Source of the DNA: JBCCGR01 sp039029195
GTDB lineage: Bacteria > Pseudomonadota > Alphaproteobacteria > Rhizobiales > Rhizobiaceae
Direction: 5' to 3'
Assembly (NCBI GenBank): GCA_039029195.1
Contig: JBCCGR010000032.1
Coordinates: 1 to 51,472, forward strand
DNA length: 51,472 nt
The position numbers and the translations under genes were made by a program. Within the stretch, counting starts at the first letter, position 1, and each line of letters opens with the position of its first letter. The notes beneath the pieces are model-generated. The model saw nothing but the letters and a program-made list of their open reading frames with translations. It ran no database searches and was not told where the DNA came from. Shown piece by piece: positions 8,906-16,857 of the stretch.

Positions 8906-10873
8906 ATGAGCGATATCCTTCTCATTACCTTTGTATTCCTAGCCGCCGGTGTTTTGTCTGTGCCGATAGCCTCGAAGCTCGGTCTTGGATCGGTGCTTGG
9001 CTATTTGATTGCCGGGATCATCATCAGCCCGATCCTTGCTGTGTTTGGCGTGGACGTGGTCAGCATTCAGCACTTCGCCGAGTTTGGCGTGGTGATGATG
9101 CTGTTTCTTGTCGGGCTGGAGCTTGAACCGCGATTGCTGTGGTCCATGCGTATGCGGCTGCTGGGCCTGGGCGGCCTTCAGGTTGGCCTCACGGTTCTTA
9201 TCGTTATGGGCGTGGCTATGGTGTTGGGACAGACTTGGAGCATCGCTCTTGCTGTTGGGCTTGTGCTGGCGCTGTCGTCGACCGCGATTGTTCTTCAAAC
9301 CTACAATGAAAAAGGCCTGATGAAGAGTGACGGTGGGCAGGGCGGTTTCTCCGTGCTGCTGTTTCAGGACATTGCCGTTATTCCGATGCTGGCCCTGATT
9401 CCTCTTTTGGCCTTGCCAGAACTTGCTGAATCCATCAGCCACGGCGCCGCTGGCGACGGGCACGGTGGAGGCACCCATGGTGGAGACTCCCATGGTGGAG
9501 ACGGCGGGCACGGTTCCGGTCTCAGCCTTGTTGATGGTCTAGAGGGTTGGCAACAGGCTCTGGTGACGCTTGGCGCAATCGGTGCGGTTGTTCTCGGTGG
9601 GGTTGTTCTCACGCGCCCGATGTTTCGGTTTGTTGCCATCGCTCGAATGCGGGAAATTTTTGTAGCAACGGCGCTGGTCATGGTTGTCGGGATCGCGCTT
9701 CTCATGACGCTGGTCGGGCTTTCCCCGGCGCTGGGAACTTTCCTTGCCGGTGTTGTTCTTGCCAACAGTGAATATCGTCACGAACTGGAAAGCGACATTG
9801 AGCCGTTTAAGGGATTGCTCCTTGGCTTGTTCTTCATCACCGTCGGTGCCGGCATCAACTTTGAACTATTGTCCGCAAACTTGTGGGTCACGCTGGCGTT
9901 GACCCTTGGGCTGATGGCGATCAAATGCGGTGTACTCCTGATCCTGTCGTTTCTGTTCGGCATCAACGGCTCAGATCGCTGGTTGTTCAGCCTCAGCCTT
10001 GCACAGGCGGGCGAGTTTGGCTTTGTGTTGCTGTCATTCACCGTCGCCAATTCCGTGTTGCCAGCTGCGATCGCTGACCAGCTTTTGCTGGTGGTCGCGC
10101 TCTCTATGCTGCTCACCCCGGCGCTCTTCATCATTTACGACAAATTGATCGCTCCCCGTTTTGTCGAGGAAGAAGGCCGCGAGGCAGACGAAATCTCTGA
10201 AAAAGGGCCGATTATCATTGCCGGCCACGGACGATTTGGCGGTATTGTAAATCGCATGCTTCGCGAAAACGGTCACAAAACGACCGTGCTGGACTATTCC
10301 TCATCTCAGCTGGAAATGTTGAGGCAATTTGGACTGACGGTGTTTTATGGCGATGCCACACGACCGGATCTGTTGCACGCGGCGGGTATTGAAGCAGCAT
10401 CCGTCCTGATCGTTGCGATAGATGGCAAAGAGCCAACAACCGAAATGGTTCGGCAGGTGGCAAAGCACCATCCGCATGTTCACATTGTCGCTCGCGCTAC
10501 CGACCGGACTCACGTTTATGAGCTGTATGCTGCCGGGGCAAAGGATATCATCCGCGAGACGTTTGATAGTTCCGTTCGTGCGGGGCGCTCTGCACTTGAA
10601 GCGCTGGGTGATCATCCTTACGATGCAGAACGCAAAGCGCGTGAGTTTGTTAGAGGGGATCGGGCCCGACTCGTTTCGGTGGCTCACCTTTATGACCCCG
10701 ACATTCCACCATTGGAAAATACCGCCTACATTGAAAAGCTGAAGGAATACGCTGCCGAAAGTCAGGCGGCGCTGACCGGACGGAACAATTCGTTCACAAT
10801 GCGTGTGGACCGGGGATGGTCTCCGCCAACACCTGAAGATGTGGCGGAGATCGAGGCTCAATCAAAAAGCTAA
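8906..10873 (+). CDS. kefC: KefB/KefC-like monovalent cation:proton antiporter with His-rich loop
   Basis: A 655-residue CPA2 antiporter of the inner membrane. About 12 transmembrane segments occupy residues 1-415, including FLVGLELEPRLLW, LALSSTAIVLQ and LLFQDIAVIPML (the ion-binding region). The cytosolic RCK_N domain begins near 430 with IIIAGHGRFGG and an acidic residue in VLDYSS, the NAD(H)/AMP-binding signature. A linker of 180 residues follows. Residues 179-205 form a glycine/histidine-rich loop with five His residues (179, 186, 191, 196, 202) encoded by tandem 15-bp units; this is unusual for KefC and may bind metal. The gene follows kefF after one base (TGAC-ATG), with AAGGGGGA as ribosome-binding site. 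Confidence 0.93.
   Translation: MSDILLITFVFLAAGVLSVPIASKLGLGSVLGYLIAGIIISPILAVFGVDVVSIQHFAEFGVVMMLFLVGLELEPRLLWSMRMRLLGLGGLQVGLTVLIVMGVAMVLGQTWSIALAVGLVLALSSTAIVLQTYNEKGLMKSDGGQGGFSVLLFQDIAVIPMLALIPLLALPELAESISHGAAGDGHGGGTHGGDSHGGDGGHGSGLSLVDGLEGWQQALVTLGAIGAVVLGGVVLTRPMFRFVAIARMREIFVATALVMVVGIALLMTLVGLSPALGTFLAGVVLANSEYRHELESDIEPFKGLLLGLFFITVGAGINFELLSANLWVTLALTLGLMAIKCGVLLILSFLFGINGSDRWLFSLSLAQAGEFGFVLLSFTVANSVLPAAIADQLLLVVALSMLLTPALFIIYDKLIAPRFVEEEGREADEISEKGPIIIAGHGRFGGIVNRMLRENGHKTTVLDYSSSQLEMLRQFGLTVFYGDATRPDLLHAAGIEAASVLIVAIDGKEPTTEMVRQVAKHHPHVHIVARATDRTHVYELYAAGAKDIIRETFDSSVRAGRSALEALGDHPYDAERKAREFVRGDRARLVSVAHLYDPDIPPLENTAYIEKLKEYAAESQAALTGRNNSFTMRVDRGWSPPTPEDVAEIEAQSKS
9464..9508 (+). 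repeat. Three tandem 15-bp units inside kefC
   Basis: Units GGTGGAGGCACCCAT (9464-9478), GGTGGAGACTCCCAT (9479-9493) and GGTGGAGACGGCGGG (9494-9508) are head-to-tail and in frame, encoding GGGTH, GGDSH and GGDGG. The repeat explains the His/Gly-rich loop of the antiporter and is a probable slippage hot spot that can change loop length by five residues without breaking the frame. Confidence 0.85.
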
Positions 10874-10975
10874 TGTGTTTGCGGCCTGTAGGCGTCACCT
10901 AAGCCGTTGAAATGGCTCTTTCTGCCGATTGTTTGCGATGCTAACAACGCATCAAAACACAGGATGAATCAGGAA

Positions 10976-12037
10976 ATGAATGGCACTCACATTTGGCTTC
11001 GTGCTGAGCAGCGTCCTCATGAAGCACGGGTTGGATTAAGCTATGAAGGCGCTAGTGCGCTGGTCGAGGCTGGTTTTCAACTGAGTGTCGAAGAAAGCAG
11101 CACGCGCGCCATTGGTATTGAAGGCTATGCTGAGGCAGGTGCCACTATTGTGGCAGAAAACAGCTGGCCGAGCGCCCCACAAGACGCGATCATATTTGGC
11201 CTAAAGGAACTGCCCGAAGACAGTACACCGTTGCCGCATCGCCACATTATGTTTGGCCACGCCTATAAGGGACAGTTTACCGGCAAGCGGCTGCTTGAAC
11301 GGTTCAGAGTTGGCGGTGGCGCGCTTTACGATCTGGAATATTTGACAGATGAGACCGAACGAAGGGTTGCAGCCTTCGGTTACTGGGCGGGTTTTGCAGG
11401 GGCTGCGGTTTCGCTGATGGCTTGGGCAGCACAGCAACAAGGTGATATTTGTGGTTCGGTTGACGCTTATTCGGACAAGGATGCATTGCTGGCAGATTTG
11501 AAGAAACGTCTTGATGCAACCGGCAACGCCCGTCCGAGTGCGTTGGTGATCGGCGCTCTAGGACGAGTGGGAACAGGTGCAAGCGATCTCTGTGCAGCCC
11601 TGGGAGTGAATGTGACCAAATGGGACATGGCCGAGACGGTCCATGGCGGGCCTTTCCCCGAGGTTTTTGATCACGCGCTCTTTTTCAACTGCATTTTGGC
11701 TCACGAGGGCGTGCCGCAGTTTGTGCCACGGTCCAGCCTTACCGTAACACGAGCATTGCGAGTGATTGGAGATATCGCCTGCGATCCTGATAGCAGCTAC
11801 AACCCTGTGCCGGTCTATGACCGCGCAACCGATTGGCAAGCGCCAGTGGTGCGGGTCCATGATGATCCGGTGCTCGACGTGATGGCGATCGACAATCTGC
11901 CATCGCTTTTGCCGGTGGAAAGTTCTATCGATTTCGCATCGCAGCTTTTGCCATCGCTGTTGCAATTAGCTGACACGCAGGCTCCGGTGTGGACACGAGC
12001 GCTTGCGGTGTTTGAAAAACATGTGGGTGAGGTGTGA
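10976..12037 (+). CDS. Saccharopine dehydrogenase, lysine-linked type (LYS1-like)
   Basis: A 353-residue protein of the alanine-dehydrogenase/transhydrogenase fold, matching saccharopine dehydrogenase (NAD+, L-lysine-forming). The N-terminus HIWLRAEQRPHEARVGLSYE and YEGAS are characteristic, as are FGHAYKGQ, FGYWAGFAGA and LVIGALGRVGTGA (the nucleotide loop). In bacteria this reaction is usually run toward saccharopine from lysine and 2-oxoglutarate for lysine degradation. ATG 10976 is preferred because the family N-terminus starts here; ATG 10964 is an in-frame alternative. The next gene starts one base after this stop and encodes the complementary saccharopine dehydrogenase, so the two act in sequence. 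Confidence 0.86.
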   Translation: MNGTHIWLRAEQRPHEARVGLSYEGASALVEAGFQLSVEESSTRAIGIEGYAEAGATIVAENSWPSAPQDAIIFGLKELPEDSTPLPHRHIMFGHAYKGQFTGKRLLERFRVGGGALYDLEYLTDETERRVAAFGYWAGFAGAAVSLMAWAAQQQGDICGSVDAYSDKDALLADLKKRLDATGNARPSALVIGALGRVGTGASDLCAALGVNVTKWDMAETVHGGPFPEVFDHALFFNCILAHEGVPQFVPRSSLTVTRALRVIGDIACDPDSSYNPVPVYDRATDWQAPVVRVHDDPVLDVMAIDNLPSLLPVESSIDFASQLLPSLLQLADTQAPVWTRALAVFEKHVGEV

Positions 12038-12038
12038 C

Positions 12039-13184
12039 ATGACGATTCACTGGTGCGGAACAGGCCTTTCAGCCATCCCCGGTCTTCGGCGGCTGATCGA
12101 AGCGGGCAGGGATGTGGTGATCTGGAACCGCACTTTGGCCAAGGCTGAAGCGGCTGTGGGGGACATAGCCAATGACATTCGTGCCTTTGAATTGGAGGCG
12201 CTGACCGAGGCAACAGCCAGCGGTGACATCGTGGTTTCCATGTTGCCCGGTGACTGGCACGTGCCTTTGGCTGAGATATGCATCGGCAAACGAGCGAATT
12301 TTGTCTCCTCAAGTTACATCGCACCGGAAATGCGGGCATTGGAGGGTGCTGCGAAAGAAGCCGGTGTCGTGCTGGTCAACGAGGTTGGGCTTGATCCCGG
12401 CATCGATCATCTCATGGCTCATGTTCTGGTGAACGACTATCGCAAGTCCGTCGCCTATCACGCCGACAACCAACTCTCATTTATCTCCTATTGCGGCGGT
12501 GTTCCAAAGCTCCCCAATCCGTTTCGTTACAAATTCAGCTGGTCACCCCTGGGTGTGTTGAAAGCACTGCGCTCTCCTTCCAAATCCATTCGAGATTTCA
12601 AGGAATTCGACGTTACGCGACCTTGGGACGCGATCAGCAGCTACACCGCACCCCTGCCCACGCCGGAAGCCTTTGAAGTCTATCCGAACCGCGACAGCCT
12701 GCCATTCATCCAGGACTATGATCTTCAGAAAGAGCGCAACATCAAAGAGTTTGTTCGGGGCACATTGCGCCTGAACGGCTGGAAAGACGCCTGGGCAAAC
12801 GTATTTGCCGAGATTGAGACGCTCAGCGGACCGGAGGGCGGAGCGCGACTGGCGGAGCTGTCCGAAGAGTTCTGGGCTGAAAATGCTTATGACGAAGGCG
12901 AGCCTGATCGCGTGGTTTTGTGTGTGGCTTTGAAGGCGGAGCGCGACCGGGCAATCCAGTATCACAAGACCTATGTGATGGATGCGTGGGGAACGGATGC
13001 TGGCACCGCAATGGCCCGGTTGGTCTCGGTTCCGGTATCATTGGCTGTTGAGGCGGTTTCCGAAAGCCGAATTGCACCCGGTGTTCATGCAGCGCCAAAT
13101 GATCTGGCGTTGGTGCAGGCCTGGTTGAACGAGATTGATGGTCTCGCTCAGCACCTTGATTTTGTTGATCATTTAGCGAGTTAA
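12039..13184 (+). CDS. Saccharopine dehydrogenase, glutamate-linked type (LYS9-like)
   Basis: A 381-residue saccharopine reductase-like protein. The Rossmann start IHWCGTGLSAIPGLRRLIEAG, the VSMLPGDWHVPLAEICI element, VNEVGLDPGIDHL and the YCGGVPKLPNPFRYKFSW segment are hallmarks of the LYS9/LKR-SDH C-terminal domain family, which splits saccharopine into glutamate and 2-aminoadipate semialdehyde. It is coupled to the upstream LYS1-like gene (TGAC-ATG), with GGTGAGG as ribosome-binding site. Together they replace the bifunctional LKR/SDH of animals and plants. No aminoadipate-semialdehyde dehydrogenase is nearby, so the next pathway step must be encoded elsewhere. Confidence 0.88.
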   Translation: MTIHWCGTGLSAIPGLRRLIEAGRDVVIWNRTLAKAEAAVGDIANDIRAFELEALTEATASGDIVVSMLPGDWHVPLAEICIGKRANFVSSSYIAPEMRALEGAAKEAGVVLVNEVGLDPGIDHLMAHVLVNDYRKSVAYHADNQLSFISYCGGVPKLPNPFRYKFSWSPLGVLKALRSPSKSIRDFKEFDVTRPWDAISSYTAPLPTPEAFEVYPNRDSLPFIQDYDLQKERNIKEFVRGTLRLNGWKDAWANVFAEIETLSGPEGGARLAELSEEFWAENAYDEGEPDRVVLCVALKAERDRAIQYHKTYVMDAWGTDAGTAMARLVSVPVSLAVEAVSESRIAPGVHAAPNDLALVQAWLNEIDGLAQHLDFVDHLAS

Positions 13185-13277
13185 AATTCACGTAGAATGC
13201 GATCGCAATACGACAAGCTTCAGGGGTCTGCACCGTCGCAGGCGTTGAGCAAAGCGGTATTACCGTGAAACTAGAAA

Positions 13278-13354
13278 TGGCGCACCCGAGAAGATTCGAA
13301 CTCCTGACCCCTAGATTCGTAGTCTAGTGCTCTATCCAGCTGAGCTACGGGTGC
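13278..13354 (-). tRNA. tRNA-Arg (ACG)
   Basis: The reverse complement folds as a 77-nt tRNA: acceptor GCACCCG / CGGGTGC, D-arm AGCTCAGCTGGATAGAGC, anticodon stem CTAGA / TCTAG with loop CTACGAA (anticodon ACG, read as ICG after TadA editing), variable loop GGGGTC and T-arm AGGAGTTCGAATCTTCT. The 3' CCA is encoded (13278-13280). No integrase or att duplication was seen next to it. Confidence 0.96.
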
Positions 13355-13694
13355 GCGGTTGATGCAGGGCATCGGTTCAGCGTGGATACCAAGCGGTCAC
13401 ATTGCGTGAGACGCAGGACACTGAACCAGCGCTTCCTAAAGTCTGAGGCCATGTTTTGCAAGCTTGGTTTTGTAAAAAATGCCGGCGATAAGCTTCAATC
13501 AAACCATGCTTTGCGTTGGCTTTGCGAAGGGTCGAGCAAATCCAGAGGCCTGCGATGCGTCACCCAATTCCAACTTTGTGAGTGCCGGTCTGGCTTGTTC
13601 GCTCACGGAAACCGAAACTGGGTTCAGGTGTTTGCGCAGGCAATGACTTTGTGATGGAGGTTAAGCGCCAGTCTGCTCGTGGTTCCCCAAAAGA
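13355..13694. other. Intergenic stretch without a supportable gene
   Basis: Open frames here (for example 13382-13654 and 13582-13788 plus) begin without ribosome-binding sites and have compositions unlike real proteins (rich in C, R, H and W). I see no RNA-gene pattern, repeat or phage attachment site. Confidence 0.5.
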
Positions 13695-13717
13695 AATCTC
13701 AAATGATGAGAATTTTC
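13692..13717 (-). terminator. Weak hairpin after the secreted-protein gene
   Basis: AAATCTCA and TGAGAATTTT form a short symmetric hairpin with an A/T-rich flank on each side, just past the stop of the minus-strand gene ending at 13718. Only five to eight base pairs, so a terminator role is tentative. Confidence 0.3.
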
Positions 13718-14305
13718 CTAATAAAACCCGCACACTGAGATGCCGAGTGAATCCTTCCAGTTCGTCAGTTCGACCGATGACCTCTTAAAACGCACGGCCT
13801 TGTCGTTGACCTTGCCGCGCCCGCTCAGCATGTTGAGATCGCAATTGCCGATATCGTCATTGTTGAGTGTGTCATAGTAGCTGTGCGTAAAGCCTGCCAC
13901 GACAAAGCGATTGTCGCGAAACGCAATTGTGAGCTGTTGTTGCCACCTGTTGCGTCCGATGGCGGCATTTTCACTGGTCACAGCAATCGAGCCATTTTTC
14001 AACGCCACAACTTTCGGCACTTGTCCCGCTGTGACAACATTGCCCCATATCTTGGACGGAGCGAAGGAATGCATGACCTGGCGACCCGTGTAGCGTTCCC
14101 CCAACAGGAACATGACGCCCATATCGTCCCCATCTTGCGGAGGGGCAACCAGCATTGCGGTGTCGGGCTCGCCGTCCTTGTTCCAGTCGCCGGTTGCCAC
14201 AGATACAATGCGGTCGACGGCAATCGACTGGCCGACGGCGTTTTGAGGGCCAGCCAGGTTAGCGGTAAGTGAAAGTAGAACCGCAATGCTCAGGTGTATT
14301 TTCAC
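13718..14305 (-). CDS. Secreted protein with an FG-GAP/EF-hand-like calcium loop
   Basis: A 195-residue protein of no recognised family. The first 25 residues (VKIHLSIAVLLSLTANLAGP and following) form a signal peptide, so it is periplasmic or outer-envelope. Near residue 38 is GDWNKDGEPDTAML, a D-x-N-x-D-G-x-x-D loop as in VCBS/FG-GAP repeats and EF hands. The rest is beta-rich, with two cysteines late (NCDLNML and SVCGFY) that may form a disulfide. GTG 14305 is chosen because GGAGACGG lies upstream and the signal peptide begins there; the frame is open to 14380. It is divergent from the YdcF-family gene. A second protein with a similar loop lies at 21690-22130. Confidence 0.72.
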   Translation of the reverse strand: MKIHLSIAVLLSLTANLAGPQNAVGQSIAVDRIVSVATGDWNKDGEPDTAMLVAPPQDGDDMGVMFLLGERYTGRQVMHSFAPSKIWGNVVTAGQVPKVVALKNGSIAVTSENAAIGRNRWQQQLTIAFRDNRFVVAGFTHSYYDTLNNDDIGNCDLNMLSGRGKVNDKAVRFKRSSVELTNWKDSLGISVCGFY

Positions 14306-14415
14306 TGTCCGTCTCCGCAAGATTCTGTTGGGTTGGACGAGAATGTGCGATAGGTGCCAGAAGACGTCAACGAGGTGCACGGCTGGTTTATCGGCTTGCC
14401 CGGGAACGGAAGAAC

Positions 14416-15189
14416 GTGTTTTTCATCATTTCGAAAACCGTCGGACTGCTTGTTCAGCCGGCAAATCTGCTCGCGATCATTTCCATCACAGCATTGCTGA
14501 TTCAATTTTCAAGCCACCACAAAACCCGAAAACTATTTGCGTTCCTGGCTCTGCTGAGCTGGATTGCCGTCGGCTATCATGCCGTTCCGGAGATGCTCTA
14601 CCACAAACTGGAAACCGCTCATCCTGCGTATCAGGGTGATGGATCCCAACTGAAAGGGGTTATCGTTCTGGGTGGATCGTTTGATGATGGAAAGATCGCC
14701 GACGAGCAGGGCCAGGCGCAACTCAACGCGTCAGCGGAACGATTGACCGTGGCCATTTCACTTGCGCGTCAAAACACTGATCTGAAGCTGGTGTTTGCAG
14801 GGTTTGGTGGGAGCCTTTCCTCCCGTGGCTGGAGCGAATCTGAGATGGCGGCGGAGTTTTTCAATCGCCAGGGGATCGATCCTGACCGCCTTATTTTTGA
14901 GAACCGGTCGCGCAACACCTATGAGAACATCGTCAACGTGAAAACGATACTGGATGGCAACGAGGGGCAGTTCGGACTGATTACCAGCGCTGGCCACATG
15001 CCGCGCGCCATGGCCATCGCTGAGAAGGCTGGCATCGCAGACCGACTGTCGCCCATTCCCGTCGACTTCCGCACCCGTGCCAATCCGAACTGGGTGTCAT
15101 TTGATGTCAGGCATGGTTTGCAATTGTGGGATGTATGGCTGCATGAGGCTGTGGGAACACTGCTCTATCGCATGACGGGGAGGCTTTAG
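14416..15189 (+). CDS. YdcF family (DUF218) membrane protein
   Basis: About 257 residues. Two hydrophobic helices near the N-terminus (TVGLLVQPANLLAIISITAL and LFAFLALLSWIAVGYHAV) anchor a DUF218 domain, seen in KGVIVLGGSFDDG, the conserved LVFAGFGG / SESEMAAEFF block, NRSRNTYENIVNVK and LITSAGHMPRAMAIAEKAG. Family members include SanA/ElyC/YdcF, which affect envelope homeostasis and undecaprenyl-phosphate use; the reaction is not settled. The start GTG 14416 has GGAAG just upstream; a longer frame to 14269 is unlikely because its first residues are not family-like. Convergent with the small coiled-coil gene that ends at 15186. Confidence 0.85.
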   Translation: MFFIISKTVGLLVQPANLLAIISITALLIQFSSHHKTRKLFAFLALLSWIAVGYHAVPEMLYHKLETAHPAYQGDGSQLKGVIVLGGSFDDGKIADEQGQAQLNASAERLTVAISLARQNTDLKLVFAGFGGSLSSRGWSESEMAAEFFNRQGIDPDRLIFENRSRNTYENIVNVKTILDGNEGQFGLITSAGHMPRAMAIAEKAGIADRLSPIPVDFRTRANPNWVSFDVRHGLQLWDVWLHEAVGTLLYRMTGRL

Positions 15190-15668
15190 GCTGGAACACT
15201 GTTTCTTGCCGTTGGCCAATATTGATCGTCGGCGAAATCCACATCATCCGGTATGTTGTTGGACGCTGAACGAATGGCTTCCAGCATCCGGTCGACAGAC
15301 TTCAATTGCTCCACCCTTTGATGCTCGCTTTGTGTTAGTTCCGGGCGATTGGTTGGGTCGGCAAGATGTTCGATCTTGATCTCCTGAAGGCGGGTTGCTT
15401 CGCGGTGACCATTGATGATGATCTGAGAAAGGTGTTCCTTGTCTCGCGCCTGCAAGAAATGGCGCATTCGGCGCGACGCCTCTTCTCGAATTGCCTCAAT
15501 GCGTTCTACTCGCTCCTGCTCAGCCAGTTTTTTGACAACAGTGCGCCAATCCGGGCGATCGCCTTCATGGATGGTGACTCGTTCGAGATAGTCCGCTTCG
15601 GTGATCGGGGCAGGCCCTGAGACCGAGGCCTGAATTCCAAGATCTGCCAATGCATCAAGAACACTCAT
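15186..15668 (-). CDS. Charged helical protein, coupled to DUF2793 fibre gene
   Basis: A 160-residue protein that I do not recognise. After a short N-terminal part (MSVLDALADLGIQASVSGPA) it is strongly helical and charged, with a region such as KKLAEQERVERIEAIREEAS suited to a coiled coil, and a tail SNNIPDDVDFADDQYWPTA. Its ATG overlaps the stop of the upstream DUF2793 gene (ATGA), so translation is coupled. In phages the small gene right after a tail-fibre gene often encodes its assembly chaperone, and the composition allows that reading here; this is inference from position only. It ends four bases into the convergent YdcF gene. Confidence 0.7.
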   Translation of the reverse strand: MSVLDALADLGIQASVSGPAPITEADYLERVTIHEGDRPDWRTVVKKLAEQERVERIEAIREEASRRMRHFLQARDKEHLSQIIINGHREATRLQEIKIEHLADPTNRPELTQSEHQRVEQLKSVDRMLEAIRSASNNIPDDVDFADDQYWPTARNSVPA

Positions 15669-16804
15669 GCCAATATCTCCTTCGCGACAATCTGACTTGC
15701 AGTAACCGCGCCGTATCCGCTGTCGTTGCGTTTCAGGGAGCCCTGGTTGATGTAAGCCGGATGGCTGGTGCTGCCGACCCGCCACTGCAGCTTGTAGGTG
15801 AGCGGCGCTGAGGTTGCGGGCTCATCAACACCGCCGCTGCTCCACAGCATGGGTGCATAGGCTATGGAACTGTAACAATGCAGGAAACACCCGCCATTCC
15901 CGTTGCCACTCATTCCAGAATTACCGATGCCGGACAGAATCTCTGTGCCGTTCCGCAGCAAACGAACATAGCTGCCCCAACTGCTGCTCCCACCAGTGCT
16001 CAGCCAAACTGTAAGTTCTATTTTTGAAGCTATGTCTGAAGGTGTGAGGTCAACAGTTGCGCCGGGAATGTCCACCCACGAAGTTGAATTGGTCTCATGT
16101 TGATCAGTGAAGCGCGCGCCAACAATCTGATTGATTTTCCCGTTGCCACCGGACGGCCCACCACTTACGCCGGAGGGAAAACTGACTGTTCCATTGGAGC
16201 GATCAATGGCGATGGCATCGTAAAACTGTGATCCATCCGGAGAGACCTTGAAACTGAAGTCGTCACTTCCTGCAAGACCCATCTCGGCGCGCCCGGAAAA
16301 CCCTGTCTGAAACAAAAGGCTCGCCGTGTCGGTAGGCGTATTCTTGTTGACCTTGAACTGATGGCCATCGCCTTCATGATTGAAAAGCGTGGCGGGCGAG
16401 GAGACCGTCAGGCGATTGGTGAGGTCGGCCGAACCGTTGATACCCAGCGTTGAAAAGGAAGACTGCGTGCTGGCGGATACCCAGGCGGAGCCATCAAACA
16501 CCAGTGTTGTATTTTCGTTGATGGCCCGGGCAAGCCAACCGGATTGGGGTGTAAAGTATGCCCATGCGCCATCCTGCCAGGCTGCCAACTGATTCTCTCG
16601 GCCAAGCCAGTCGCCCGTCGCTGGCGAAGCGATAATGTAGCGGCCACCATCTGTGGGTGACGCCGGTGGCGCGGTGAGAGTGCGATCCACAACAGCAAGC
16701 TGAACCAACGCATCCAGCTTTCGGATCGCTTCATTGTGCGTCACATGCTTTTGCGCCTGCGAAGGCATGATATAGGGAAGAACGAGGTTTGGCGTTGATT
16801 CCAT
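15665..16804 (-). CDS. DUF2793 phage-type fibre/spike protein
   Basis: A 379-residue protein with a DUF2793 domain at residues about 5-115: the signature LVLPYIMPSQAQKHVTHNEA, LDALVQLAVVDR, the GRYIIASPATGDW strand and WQDGAWAYFTPQSGWLARA are clear. Residues 150-230 hold a carboxylate- and glycine-rich beta region (NHEGDGHQFKV, DDFSFKVSPDGSQFYDA), and the C-terminal 150 residues form a jelly-roll-like domain (INQIVGARFTDQHETNSTSW onward) seen in phage tail-fibre tips. ATG 16804 is the start of the conserved domain; the open extension to 16951 is unlike it. There are no other phage genes nearby. Such genes occur in prophages and, in alphaproteobacteria, at loci separate from gene-transfer-agent clusters. 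Role in adhesion or particle decoration is inferred. Confidence 0.82.
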   Translation of the reverse strand: MESTPNLVLPYIMPSQAQKHVTHNEAIRKLDALVQLAVVDRTLTAPPASPTDGGRYIIASPATGDWLGRENQLAAWQDGAWAYFTPQSGWLARAINENTTLVFDGSAWVSASTQSSFSTLGINGSADLTNRLTVSSPATLFNHEGDGHQFKVNKNTPTDTASLLFQTGFSGRAEMGLAGSDDFSFKVSPDGSQFYDAIAIDRSNGTVSFPSGVSGGPSGGNGKINQIVGARFTDQHETNSTSWVDIPGATVDLTPSDIASKIELTVWLSTGGSSSWGSYVRLLRNGTEILSGIGNSGMSGNGNGGCFLHCYSSIAYAPMLWSSGGVDEPATSAPLTYKLQWRVGSTSHPAYINQGSLKRNDSGYGAVTASQIVAKEILA

Positions 16805-16857
16805 TTTCAAGCCTGTATTGTCGTAACAAGATACAACAACAGTAAAAGGCCAACCGC

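Noticed and set aside
13278..13354. tRNA-Arg as a site for an integrated element
   Set aside because: No integrase, no direct repeat of the tRNA 3' end and no change of gene content in the following kilobases.
13382..13788. Open frames after tRNA-Arg as possible small genes
   Set aside because: No ribosome-binding sites, odd composition, and overlap with the terminator region of the neighbour gene.
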